From contig JAJYIR010000011.1 of assembly GCA_021789935.1 (NCBI GenBank), positions 1-64,000 of the forward strand: a DNA stretch of 64,000 nt. Reading direction: 5' to 3'. The stretch is from Nitrospirota bacterium. Lineage in GTDB: Bacteria > Nitrospirota > Thermodesulfovibrionia > Thermodesulfovibrionales > JdFR-88. Shown one piece after another: positions 33,938 through 42,078 of this stretch; positions within the stretch are counted from its first letter, which is position 1; each line of letters opens with the position of its first letter. The notes below the pieces were generated by a model that saw only the letters and a program-made list of their open reading frames with translations, did not search any database and was not told the DNA's origin. Made by a program: the position numbers and the translations under genes.

Positions 33938-34693
33938 CTATGGTCTGTAAGGGCTGGCTTCGTTCCATCCCCGGCCTTGCTCCACAGAGACCCCGGCAAT
34001 CGTGCCGGCAACCATGGCGCCTCCAATCGCGGCGGCCTCGGCAACCGAGCCCGAGCCGCCCGCTCCCACCGCTCCCGCACCACCTGCGGACCCGGCGCCC
34101 GATGCTCCTGTGTCTGACGCGACGTCAATATCTTCTCCGCGACTATCCATGCTGGCATATTTCGCCGTGCCTTTTTTGACCACCAGCGCACCCGACTGTG
34201 TCTTTACCATGGTCCGCCCTCCGTAAAAGAAAAGGCCGCCGGTAAAACCGGACGTCCCCGGAGACATCATCAGATTATCAGGGGTCAGCACCGCGAATTT
34301 CGAGAGGCCCCCGCCGTTTATCCCTATGCGTCCTTTAATTAGCGCTATGACGTAGGAACGGCCGCCACCCTGCCCTCCCCTGAAAGAGACAGCCGAGTCC
34401 CCGTCCAAATCCATGCGCGTGCCGTCTGTAAAAAGAAAAGAGATCGTGCCGCGCGAGGTGCTGAAAACCTCGCCCATTGCCACCGGAAAGATACCGTCCA
34501 GCTTCAGCCATTGCCCGGCTAGAAATACCCGGACCTCGCCTTTGGGATAGGCATTGCCTATTAGTGAAGAGGCCGGCTTGGAAACCGTCCCCTTAAATGT
34601 GTTTGGCGAGGCGGCAAGGGACGCCGAAGAAGAAAGATTGATAAAACCCATCAAAAAGGCGATCAGCATCAGGGATGAGGCTTTTCTTGGCAT
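33938..34693 (-). CDS. FecR-domain exported protein with Gly/Ala-rich tail
   Basis: The 251-residue protein has a signal peptide, a FecR-like segment (EVRVFLAGQWLKLDGIFPVAMGEVF, then SFLFTDGTRMDLDGDSAVSF), and a C-terminal stretch of Gly, Ala and Ser with few other residues (about 180-230). FecR domains in anti-sigma factors sense substrates, but this protein lacks a cytoplasmic part and no sigma-factor gene adjoins it. In exopolysaccharide loci such proteins may bind glycan. AAAGGAGG precedes the ATG. It heads the wza-wzc gene series. Confidence 0.8.
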   Translation of the reverse strand: MPRKASSLMLIAFLMGFINLSSSASLAASPNTFKGTVSKPASSLIGNAYPKGEVRVFLAGQWLKLDGIFPVAMGEVFSTSRGTISFLFTDGTRMDLDGDSAVSFRGGQGGGRSYVIALIKGRIGINGGGLSKFAVLTPDNLMMSPGTSGFTGGLFFYGGRTMVKTQSGALVVKKGTAKYASMDSRGEDIDVASDTGASGAGSAGGAGAVGAGGSGSVAEAAAIGGAMVAGTIAGVSVEQGRGWNEASPYRP

Positions 34694-34801
34694 GGTGCCC
34701 TCCTTTGAGTTGCCAAAGTTTTAGCACAACTATAAGTTTCAATTATACAACCTAGAGTAATCCCCTTGCCGTGGTTTGTCAAGTGCTTTTTTGGACTTTT
34801 T

Positions 34802-35287
34802 TTATACGCGTATGATCAGGCAGTTGTCTGTCTCAAGGGTCCATCCCAGGGCATCCAGGAGAACCAGGCACCTTTCAGAGCCCTTGGTATACCGCTTGAA
34901 TATCCCGTAAAAACCGGCGAAAGGGCCATCTTTTATCACTATCTGCCCGCCTTCGCGGATTTCCTCCGGCTGAAGCGCGATTACTCCGCCAGCCATTTTG
35001 ACCCTTATAGAATCTATGATCTCACCGGGCACCGGCATGGGAGAAGCCCCTCCGACTATGTACCGCACCCCTCGCGTGTAACTTATCATGCGGCAGCGCT
35101 CCGCGGGATTGAAGCGTACAAAGATATAGCATGGGAAGAGAGGCTCAACTGTCTCGACTATACCTTTGCTTCTGAACCTCTTCTGCCTTAAAAGCGGGTT
35201 CAGTGTCTCTATTCCCGCACCTTCCAGGCGTCGGGAGACGGCGTTTTCATGACCTCGCTTAAGGTATACCGCGTACCATTTTTCCAT
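34802..35287 (-). CDS. NusG-paralog transcription antiterminator (RfaH/LoaP/UpxY type)
   Basis: This 161-residue protein has an NGN domain (MEKWYAVYLKRGHENAVSRRLE; LFPCYIFVRFNP; RYIVGG) and a C-terminal KOW domain starting REGGQIVIKDGPFAGFYGIF. Specialised NusG paralogs at the head of polysaccharide loci join RNA polymerase at ops-type sites and suppress early termination, often also helping ribosome recruitment. The ops-like site at 26994-27011 is the obvious target. The promoter at 35298-35327 would start transcription only about four bases before the ATG, and no Shine-Dalgarno sequence is visible. Confidence 0.9.
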   Translation of the reverse strand: MEKWYAVYLKRGHENAVSRRLEGAGIETLNPLLRQKRFRSKGIVETVEPLFPCYIFVRFNPAERCRMISYTRGVRYIVGGASPMPVPGEIIDSIRVKMAGGVIALQPEEIREGGQIVIKDGPFAGFYGIFKRYTKGSERCLVLLDALGWTLETDNCLIIRV

Positions 35288-35297
35288 TCAGGAAAAG

Positions 35298-35327
35298 ATT
35301 CTAAACCGGAAGGGGCGAATAAGTCAA
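35298..35327 (-). promoter_or_regulatory. Promoter of the NusG-paralog gene
   Basis: TTGACT (35327-35322), 18-base spacer, TAGAAT (35303-35298) on the minus strand. Ten bases separate the -10 box from the ATG at 35287, so the mRNA leader should be very short. Confidence 0.6.
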
Positions 35328-35386
35328 CCTGCAGTTGCAATAACACTCTCGGAGATTGCATATTCAACACCGCCCGGCCTTGCTGT

Positions 35387-35392
35387 TATAAT
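35387..35392 (+). promoter_or_regulatory. Likely -10 box of the ligA promoter
   Basis: TATAAT at 35387-35392 with a weak TTCAAC at 35363-35368 (18-base spacer). It would give a leader of about 50 nt before the ligA ATG and is divergent from the NusG-paralog promoter. Confidence 0.4.
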
Positions 35393-35448
35393 ATGTCCGT
35401 TTTCCGGAGATGAAAGACCCGCTTATATTTTGGAGATAAAATATATCC

Positions 35449-37512
35449 ATGCCTGAAAAAAGAGATGCCCCCCAGGAAGTAAAGAAGGAGATAGAGTCTC
35501 TGGTCAAGGAGATCAATTACCACAATTACCGTTATTACGTGCTCGACTCCCCGGTCATTACGGACGAGGAATACGACAAGCTCTACCGCCGCCTGGCGCA
35601 GCTTGAGGAAAAATACGGTTACGTGATCCCGGAGTCCCCCACCATGCGGGTGGGAGCCGCCCCCCTGGAGAAATTCGCCAAGGTAAGGCACACCGTTCCG
35701 ATGCTCTCCCTGGACAACGCGTTCTCCCATGACGAACTCCGTGAGTTCGACCGCAGGATAAAAAGGCTCCTTGAGCGTGAAGAAGACATAGAGTACACCG
35801 TGGAGCCCAAATACGACGGGTTGGCGATAGAGCTCACGTATGAGGGAGGGCTCCTTGCCAGGGCGTCCACAAGGGGGGACGGATTCGAAGGGGAGGACGT
35901 TACCCGGAACATAAGAACGATCAAGTCCGTCCCGATAAAAATCGAGGAGGACGGCGGGGTCCCGCAGGTGATAGACCTTCGGGGCGAGGTGTACATGGAT
36001 ATTGGGGAGTTCAAAAAACTGAACCGCCGCAGGGAAGATGCGGGGGAGCCTGTCTTCGCCAATCCAAGGAACGCCGCGGCAGGAAGCGTGAGGCAGCTGG
36101 ACCCATCCGTCACGGCGGAAAGGAGATTGTTTCTGGCCTGCTACGGGATGGGGGCGGCAAAGGGGGTGGAGTTCAAGAGCCACTCGGAGTTCATGGACTG
36201 GCTCAGGGAGAAAAGGTTTCCCGTGCCCGCCGTGTTTGAAAAGGCCAAGGGTATGGAAAACGTGCTCGGGGCCGTAGAGAAAATCGAGAAGAAACGCGAG
36301 AGCTTCAGGTTTGAAATTGACGGGGCCGTAATAAAAGTGGACGATTTAGGGCTCCAGCAAAAGCTGGGATCAAAAACAAGGGAGCCCCGCTGGGCCATCG
36401 CCTACAAATTTACGGCCCACCAGGCCACCACTAAAATAAAGGACATAAGAGGAAGCGTGGGCCGAACGGGCGTCATAACGCCTTATGCCGTTTTCGAGCC
36501 GGTAAGGATAGGGGGCGTAACGGTAACAAAATCAACCCTCCATAATTGGGACGAGATAAAGAGAAAGGACATCAGGATCGGGGACACTGTCGTCGTGGAA
36601 AGGGCGGGGGACGTCATACCGCATGTGCTCATGACGATCAAGGAAAAAAGGACTGGAAAGGAAAAAGAAGCGCCCGTCCCCGCGCACTGCCCGATTTGCG
36701 GCGGAGAGGTGGTAAGGGAGGAAGGCGAAGTGGCAGTAAGATGCGTGTCCCTCTCCTGCCCCGCCCAGGTGCAGGAGAAGATAATACATTTTGCAGGAAG
36801 AAACGGGATGGATATAGAGGGGCTTGGCGAAAAGAACGTGGAGCTCCTTTACACAAAGGGCCTCATAAAAAAATTCGAGGACCTCTACGGGCTTAAAAAA
36901 GAGGACCTCCTCCGCCTGCCCAGGTTCGCCCAGAAATCCGCCTCCAACATGATGAACGCCATAGAGCGCAGCAAAACTCCCACCATGGCCAGACTCCTCT
37001 ACTCCCTGGGGATACCCCATGTGGGCGAGTATGCGGCACGGCTCCTTGCCAAAAACTTTACGCAGCTTGAAGACCTCTATCATGTGCAGCCTGAAAAAAT
37101 GAGGTCGATAAAACACCTGGGAGACAAGATCGCCAACTCCATTTCGGTCTTTTTCAAGGACGAGAAAAACATAAAAACCATGGAGGCGCTTAAATCGGCC
37201 GGGCTGCAAATACAAAACCCGGACTTCATTGGGGAAAAGAAAAAGCAAAAAAAACAAAAACTCCCCCTGGAGGGGATGACCTTCGTGATTTCCGGCACGC
37301 TGCCTGCGCCCCGGAAGGCGGTGGAGGAGATGATAGAGGCCGAAGGGGGGCACGCCTCATCCGCGATCTCCGGCAACACCGATTACCTGGTAGCCGGCGA
37401 AAAACCTGGCTCCAAGCTGGACAGGGCCAGGGAACTTAGCGTAAAAACCGTCTCCTATGAGGAACTTCTGGAGTTGATAAAAGGCCGCTCCAAAAACCCG
37501 ACGCTCTTTTAA
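35449..37512 (+). CDS. ligA: NAD-dependent DNA ligase
   Basis: The 687-residue protein has all parts of bacterial LigA: the Ia domain for NMN (YYVLDSPVITDEEYDKLYR), the adenylated lysine in EPKYDGLAIEL (Lys 121), an OB fold, a C4 zinc finger beginning CPICGGEV near residue 414 and ending CVSLSCPAQ, helix-hairpin-helix repeats, and a C-terminal BRCT domain (MTFVISGTLPAPRKAVEEMI). It seals nicks in replication and repair. A GGAG lies some 14 bases before the ATG. Full length for the family. Confidence 0.97.
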   Translation: MPEKRDAPQEVKKEIESLVKEINYHNYRYYVLDSPVITDEEYDKLYRRLAQLEEKYGYVIPESPTMRVGAAPLEKFAKVRHTVPMLSLDNAFSHDELREFDRRIKRLLEREEDIEYTVEPKYDGLAIELTYEGGLLARASTRGDGFEGEDVTRNIRTIKSVPIKIEEDGGVPQVIDLRGEVYMDIGEFKKLNRRREDAGEPVFANPRNAAAGSVRQLDPSVTAERRLFLACYGMGAAKGVEFKSHSEFMDWLREKRFPVPAVFEKAKGMENVLGAVEKIEKKRESFRFEIDGAVIKVDDLGLQQKLGSKTREPRWAIAYKFTAHQATTKIKDIRGSVGRTGVITPYAVFEPVRIGGVTVTKSTLHNWDEIKRKDIRIGDTVVVERAGDVIPHVLMTIKEKRTGKEKEAPVPAHCPICGGEVVREEGEVAVRCVSLSCPAQVQEKIIHFAGRNGMDIEGLGEKNVELLYTKGLIKKFEDLYGLKKEDLLRLPRFAQKSASNMMNAIERSKTPTMARLLYSLGIPHVGEYAARLLAKNFTQLEDLYHVQPEKMRSIKHLGDKIANSISVFFKDEKNIKTMEALKSAGLQIQNPDFIGEKKKQKKQKLPLEGMTFVISGTLPAPRKAVEEMIEAEGGHASSAISGNTDYLVAGEKPGSKLDRARELSVKTVSYEELLELIKGRSKNPTLF

Positions 37513-37560
37513 GTGGCCAAACCGGCCCGCCCTAAAAAAACCCTCCAAGACTGAAAGCCG

Positions 37561-38094
37561 CTAAGGCTGTTTGCGGGCCTGCTCCAGCAGGAACCTTAGC
37601 GCCTCAAGGGCCGCCTCTTTCTTGTTCTCGTTCCTCCCGCCCTTAAGCAAAAGTTTTTTGGCAATGGCTCCGGCCTGGGCGCCGGCCAGCCACCTGGAGC
37701 AAAGGCCTATGTAAACAAGCCCGACCTCTTTCCCTTCCAGCGCGTCCGGTCCAAGGTTTCCCGTAGTGGAGAGGGCAAAATCAGAGCCAAGCAATTCCAT
37801 GGCGCCTCTTGCCATCTCGATCGCCGTTTCTTCACTGACGGCGCCTGAAGCCGCTATTACATCCGCCGGTACTTTAAGGACCGTTTCCTTTGACCTCGCG
37901 GAGTAAGAGATGACGCCCGCATCGAAAAAGACGCTCGCGCCGGGAAGCTGAGTGATATAGTGGCCAATAAGCCCTCCGGTGCAGGATTCAGCGACCGAGA
38001 GCGTCAGCCCCTTGCCTTTAAAGAGGCTGTGCAGACCGGCCACGACCTTAAGTACCTCGCCGGGAAGACCAGTGGAGGCATCGTCTTTTTCCAT
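37561..38094 (-). CDS. CinA C-terminal-type nicotinamide-nucleotide amidase
   Basis: The 177-residue protein corresponds to the stand-alone CinA_C/PncC family: LSVAESCTGGLIGHYITQLPGAS (catalytic Ser/Thr region), VISYSARSKETVLKVP, GAVSEETAIEMARGA. These enzymes deamidate NMN to NaMN in NAD salvage. The usual GxAGPxGG loop reads TTGNLGPDALEGKEVGLVYIG, a variant. The neighbouring ligA releases NMN during ligation, so their proximity is functionally sensible, though the two genes are convergent. The ATG is at 38094. Confidence 0.87.
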   Translation of the reverse strand: MEKDDASTGLPGEVLKVVAGLHSLFKGKGLTLSVAESCTGGLIGHYITQLPGASVFFDAGVISYSARSKETVLKVPADVIAASGAVSEETAIEMARGAMELLGSDFALSTTGNLGPDALEGKEVGLVYIGLCSRWLAGAQAGAIAKKLLLKGGRNENKKEAALEALRFLLEQARKQP

Positions 38095-38270
38095 GTTTTG
38101 CCTGTTTCTATTCCCTTCGGGAATCGAATGTAAGGATTTCCCCGATTTACCGGAAGCACCGGAGTTTTTTTGGCATAATGTACTTCAAATCATATCCTTT
38201 TCCTGTCTTTATTTATTATACTATCAGAACAAAAACCTGATTTCACAAAGACGCAAAAATTCCGATTTCC

Positions 38271-40001
38271 ATGAAGAAAAAACTTTTATATCCGTTTTTT
38301 GCCGTCCTGATGGTCCTGATCGCATCCGGCAGCGCCAAACCGGCGCAGGCGGCAGGCGCGGCCAGGCACGTGGCTGGACTTGCCTCCCGGCTGATCAGTC
38401 CACAGAGCAAAAAATGCATAGACTGCCACCTGATTTATACGCCAGGCATTGTTGAGGAATGGCTCTCCAGCTCCCATTCCACAACAACCCCGGCGGAAGC
38501 CCTTAAGAAGCCGTCCATTGAGCGCCTTGTCTCCGCAAAGAATTTCCCGAAAAAAATAAAAAACTACGTGGTTGGATGCTATGAGTGCCACGGAGCGAAC
38601 ACCCGGGCACATAAAGACAACTTCCAGCACTTTGGCGCAAGCATAAACGTGATCGTCTCCCCGCTTGATTGCGCCGTTTGCCATCCTACGGAGCAAACTG
38701 AATTTGATCAAAGCACGGAGTCATACGCCTGGGGCAACCTGGAGAACAATCCCCTGTTCCATACGCTTATGGACACCATTATAGGGACAAAGGACGTGTC
38801 GGACGGCAGGATCATCATCGAAAAACCCGAAGCGGGGCTGGAGGACAATGCCTGTTACAGCTGCCATGGGCTTCCCATAAAAATGACCGGGATGAAGCAG
38901 TTGTCCACGCCGGTGGGTATCATTAATGTTCCGGATCTTCAGGGATGGCCCAATACCGGCATCGGACGTATCAACCCGGACGGTTCCAGGGGGGCATGCG
39001 AGGCCTGCCATCCGGGCCACTCTTTCTCAATGGAAGCCGCCAGGAAACCGTACACGTGCGCCCGGTGCCACACGGGGCCGCATGCCCCGGCCTGGGACGT
39101 GTATAAAGAAAGCAGTCATGGGGGGATTTTTCTTGCCAACGGGGCAGGATGGAATTTTACGCACACTCCATGGAGGCCCGGCATAGATTTCAAGACACCT
39201 ACCTGCGCGGCCTGCCACAACAGTCTTCTGGTAGGGACGGACGGCAAGGTTATTGCCGCCAGGACGCACGATTCAGGGTCCAGGCTTTGGATAAGGCTGC
39301 TGGGGCTTATCTACTCGACAGCCCAGCCTAAAAGCGGCGACACCACCATGATAAGAAATAAAGACGGCCTGCCGCTGCCCTCCACTTTTGAGGGGGTCCC
39401 GGCCTCCCGGTTCCTTATAGGCAAAGCCCAGCAGGAAGACCGTGAAGACTCGATGAAATCCGTCTGCAATTCCTGCCACGGCAGCCAGTGGACGGACGGC
39501 TATTTCACAAAGATGAACGACACCGTGCAGGCGGCGGATAAAATGACTGATGCCGCCACAAAGATCATGGATGAAGCGTGGCGGCGCGGCCTCTCCGACA
39601 AGACCAATCCTTTCTCGGATGAAACGGAGATGGACTGGGTGCGGCAGTGGTTCTTATATGCAACCTCCGTAAAGTACGCCGCAGCCATGGCAGGCGCAAC
39701 GGACTACCTGGCCTTCAATAACGGTTTTTGGAATTTAAGCTACAACCTGAGAGAGATGGAAAGCCGCATAAATGGGACGCAAACGCTTAAAGTGGAGCCC
39801 CAAAGGCCCAGGCTTATCCACATCCCTGAAATTACGCCAAAAACAAAAAAGACCCCCCGGCCAAAAAGGAAATTTAAAAGGAAAATCACCCGGAAAAAAC
39901 GCGTAATAAAAAAACGCAGAACAATAAGGAAGAAAAGGAAGAAAAGAGAAAAAAGGGGTATAAAGGGGAGAAAAAAGCAAAAAGAAAAACGTAAAAAATA
40001 G
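38271..40001 (+). CDS. Octaheme c-type cytochrome (HAO/OCC family) with polybasic C-terminal tail
   Basis: The 576-residue protein has a signal peptide (to about residue 28) and eight CxxCH sites at residues 49, 103, 134, 195, 243, 263, 312 and 399. The first is followed by IYTPGIVEEWLSSSH, the layout of hydroxylamine-oxidoreductase-like octaheme cytochromes. A helical region follows the last heme (WFLYATSVKYAAAMAGATDYL). Residues 524-576 hold 36 Lys/Arg out of 53, which is not part of the HAO fold. It probably works in the periplasm in N-compound or other electron transfer. Whether the P460-type cross-link Tyr is present cannot be settled by eye. No Shine-Dalgarno sequence is evident. Confidence 0.88.
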   Translation: MKKKLLYPFFAVLMVLIASGSAKPAQAAGAARHVAGLASRLISPQSKKCIDCHLIYTPGIVEEWLSSSHSTTTPAEALKKPSIERLVSAKNFPKKIKNYVVGCYECHGANTRAHKDNFQHFGASINVIVSPLDCAVCHPTEQTEFDQSTESYAWGNLENNPLFHTLMDTIIGTKDVSDGRIIIEKPEAGLEDNACYSCHGLPIKMTGMKQLSTPVGIINVPDLQGWPNTGIGRINPDGSRGACEACHPGHSFSMEAARKPYTCARCHTGPHAPAWDVYKESSHGGIFLANGAGWNFTHTPWRPGIDFKTPTCAACHNSLLVGTDGKVIAARTHDSGSRLWIRLLGLIYSTAQPKSGDTTMIRNKDGLPLPSTFEGVPASRFLIGKAQQEDREDSMKSVCNSCHGSQWTDGYFTKMNDTVQAADKMTDAATKIMDEAWRRGLSDKTNPFSDETEMDWVRQWFLYATSVKYAAAMAGATDYLAFNNGFWNLSYNLREMESRINGTQTLKVEPQRPRLIHIPEITPKTKKTPRPKRKFKRKITRKKRVIKKRRTIRKKRKKREKRGIKGRKKQKEKRKK

Positions 40002-40004
40002 GCC

Positions 40005-40607
40005 TTACCTGTAAGAGGATTTGTCTCCTATGTCGCAGTGGATGGGCATAAATATCTTCCTGAAGGTAAAAAAAACATAAAGCGCGGCAATAAACATAAG
40101 CCCTGATTCAATGCCGGCCCTTCCCAGTCCGCCGGTTGAAAGTGCGACAAGATAAAGTGGCATCGCCATTGCAAGCAGATAACCCTCCGCAAGCCTGAAG
40201 CAAAATGCTTCCTTGGCTGCAACAAACCCGATGCAGCCCGCAAGCGGCAAAAAAAGCAACGAGGCCGGAGGCGTCCCGGAAATAAAAGAGAGAGCGTCAC
40301 CGTCCCCTTTTATAAAGATCACGGCCAGTGCGGCAAGGGCAATAAAGTATAGCCCTATCAATTTCCTTTTGAAACCGCCTATATAAAGGTGGATAAAAAA
40401 GACGTTAAGACCCGCGGCAAAATACAGGAGTGCCAGGAAAAGATCAAAATAAAGAGAGGCCCTTCCGGCGCTGACCGCCGGAGATAACACCCCGAAGGCG
40501 GCCAGTGCGGCAAGCATAAGGCCGGTCAGCGCAATGCCGGCCCTGTAAAGAAAGACCGTCACCCTGTCGGTCCTCGTAAGCGGCTGGTAAAGGATATAGT
40601 CGCCCAT
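40005..40607 (-). CDS. Integral membrane protein, DUF2301-like
   Basis: This 200-residue protein has six or seven predicted membrane helices. The FFIHLYIGGFKRKLIGLYF and AAKEAFCFRLAEGYLLAMAMPLYL stretches resemble the DUF2301 membrane family, which has no known function. Its ATG overlaps the stop codon of the small basic protein gene (TAATG), so the two are translationally coupled. It is convergent with the octaheme cytochrome gene, the ends being only three bases apart. Confidence 0.72.
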   Translation of the reverse strand: MGDYILYQPLTRTDRVTVFLYRAGIALTGLMLAALAAFGVLSPAVSAGRASLYFDLFLALLYFAAGLNVFFIHLYIGGFKRKLIGLYFIALAALAVIFIKGDGDALSFISGTPPASLLFLPLAGCIGFVAAKEAFCFRLAEGYLLAMAMPLYLVALSTGGLGRAGIESGLMFIAALYVFFTFRKIFMPIHCDIGDKSSYR

Positions 40608-40849
40608 TAACCGGCCCTTTTGACTCCCTTTTTTCTGCGGGAAACCCCGCCGGATTTCTTCAGGCCCGGTTTTCTCCAGAAAGAAAGGTCGTCAAACATG
40701 GTTTTCAACAGCTCAAACGGTGTCTTTCCGGCCGCTTCCTTGCACCTGCACGCCTCTTCACTGCTTCGCAAGCCGGGCAGGAATGCCTCAGCGGTCTGCT
40801 GACCGCTTTTTAGCCCATCGGTTTTCCCCATTTTTTTCTTTTGCTTCAT
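40607..40849 (-). CDS. Small basic protein of unknown function
   Basis: This 80-residue protein is rich in Lys and Arg at both ends and has a central segment ACRCKEAAGKTPFELLKTMFDDLSFW. I do not recognise a family. Support for it being real is the TAATG coupling to the membrane-protein gene and a TATAAT (40861-40856) exactly six bases before the ATG, which implies a leaderless mRNA. No ribosome site is visible. Confidence 0.55.
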   Translation of the reverse strand: MKQKKKMGKTDGLKSGQQTAEAFLPGLRSSEEACRCKEAAGKTPFELLKTMFDDLSFWRKPGLKKSGGVSRRKKGVKRAG

Positions 40850-40855
40850 ATTTTT

Positions 40856-40861
40856 ATTATA
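40856..40861 (-). promoter_or_regulatory. -10 box implying a leaderless mRNA
   Basis: TATAAT on the minus strand, six bases before the ATG at 40849. A transcription start seven bases after the box falls on the start codon. No good -35 element is visible. Confidence 0.45.
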
Positions 40862-40941
40862 ACAGGTTGGTGCAGGCCGGGAAGCGCGGGAGAGGCGGCT
40901 TTTTGTTTCTTCGTTTTTATCGCCTTTGCTTGGGCTTTAAT

Positions 40942-41712
40942 TTAAAATCTCCTTGTAAGGCCAAACAGAAGCCCGTAATTGTTCCCGGGCCGGTTGAATC
41001 CGGCTTTAATTCCTCCATCCAGGTCAACTCTTTCCGTAGGGGAATAGACCAGGCCGGCAAGGATGAAATTTTTGGGCGTAAGACTGACTGTTCCAGGGTT
41101 GTTGCTTGTGCCGATGTTGCCAACCAATTTCATTTTTTTCGTAAATCCATATTCCGTGGCCAGGGTGAGGCTAAAAGTTTTCTCTATATAGCCGGAAGTG
41201 TTTGGCTGGCAAATGAATTGCGCGTTGGCGTGGAAGAGCAAATCTGGTTCTGCTTCCAGAGTGCTTATCAACGTGATCCAGTAATTGGGTCTGCCCGCGC
41301 CAAGACCGCGTCCGGCATTCCCCGTGGGGACGGAAATGCCAGGTTTCAAGGCTATTAGAAAAGGGCCCTTTTCATAAAGCCGGTATTTGTACTCCAAAGT
41401 CACATCTGAAAGGCCGTCGGCTGTCTGCCCGTCAGCATGAAAAAACCAATAGGGCACGGTAAGGACAATATCCGCATTTTTGGAGGCGCCGTAAGAGATT
41501 ATGGATTTGAGCTGATAAACCTCTTGCCTTGTTTGCCCGTCCTCGTTCATTGAGTATTCCATGTCAAGCTCAGCCTCTTTATTGCCCTTGCCCTGGGTAT
41601 AGGCGTCATCGGTTATGAGCGGATGCGTGGCATAAGCCTGCATCGGGAGCAGGAAGAAATCAGCGAGAAAAAAGAACGCCAACAGGTGCCGCTGGAATCT
41701 TGTAATGTACAT
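40942..41712 (-). CDS. Outer-membrane beta-barrel, putative channel (Phenol_MetA_deg-like)
   Basis: The 256-residue protein has a signal peptide ending near MQAYA, then THPLITDDAYTQGKGNKEAELDMEYS, alternating amphipathic strands, and a C-terminal FGLTRRF with terminal Phe, the outer-membrane barrel signature. Proteins of this type are often annotated as outer-membrane transporters. It is the last gene of the cobalamin-riboswitch operon and probably lets cobalt or nickel cross the outer membrane (inference from context). A TTG at 41724 overlaps the upstream stop (TTGA) and may be the true start; the ATG at 41712 is used here. Confidence 0.78.
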   Translation of the reverse strand: MYITRFQRHLLAFFFLADFFLLPMQAYATHPLITDDAYTQGKGNKEAELDMEYSMNEDGQTRQEVYQLKSIISYGASKNADIVLTVPYWFFHADGQTADGLSDVTLEYKYRLYEKGPFLIALKPGISVPTGNAGRGLGAGRPNYWITLISTLEAEPDLLFHANAQFICQPNTSGYIEKTFSLTLATEYGFTKKMKLVGNIGTSNNPGTVSLTPKNFILAGLVYSPTERVDLDGGIKAGFNRPGNNYGLLFGLTRRF

Positions 41713-41720
41713 GCCCTTTA

Positions 41721-41996
41721 TCAATGGCCGGCATAAGTGTTGCCTCTTTTCAAAACGATGATTTCCATGATTTCCTGCCTCATGCCGTTTATAATTTGAA
41801 GAACATAATCATATCCCTCCCCGGTATGGGGAATAGTGCAGCCTGAGCAGTCTTTTATTCCGTTTTTAAATGTGAAGTCCCCGCCGCAGTCCATCAGGTA
41901 AAGCGGGCACCAGCAAAAAAGGCAGGATTTCCATTCCTTAAGGTCATGGCATGGGAAAAAACTGCAGTCCCGATGGACAAAATATTTGTAGTTCAT
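41721..41996 (-). CDS. Cysteine-rich small domain protein (cobalamin-locus type)
   Basis: This 91-residue protein reads NYKYFVHRDCSFFPCHDL, then CLFCWCPLY, then GIKDCSGCTIPH, carrying eight or more cysteines in the pattern of the cysteine-rich small domain often encoded with cobalamin and cobalt genes. It probably binds an Fe-S cluster, zinc or cobalt; its role is not established. It lies 82 bases after cbiQ, where cbiO would be expected, and is coupled to the outer-membrane barrel gene. Confidence 0.8.
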   Translation of the reverse strand: MNYKYFVHRDCSFFPCHDLKEWKSCLFCWCPLYLMDCGGDFTFKNGIKDCSGCTIPHTGEGYDYVLQIINGMRQEIMEIIVLKRGNTYAGH

Positions 41997-42078
41997 TCCG
42001 CTGTCCGGGCGAAATTCATCCTGAGAATCCCACTATTTTTAAAGCCCGGGCAACGGCCTGCTTTATCAGGTCCACGTT

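Noticed and set aside
35583-35593. GGCGGTAGAG on the minus strand, an ops-like match upstream of the NusG-paralog gene
   Set aside because: It lies inside ligA as part of its coding sequence, upstream of the promoter of the NusG paralog, and departs from the consensus after GGCGGTAG, so it would not be in the right transcript.
41997-42078. Possible remnant of cbiO between cbiQ and the Cys-rich gene
   Set aside because: The 82 bases show no Walker or signature motif in any frame; there is not enough to call a pseudogene.
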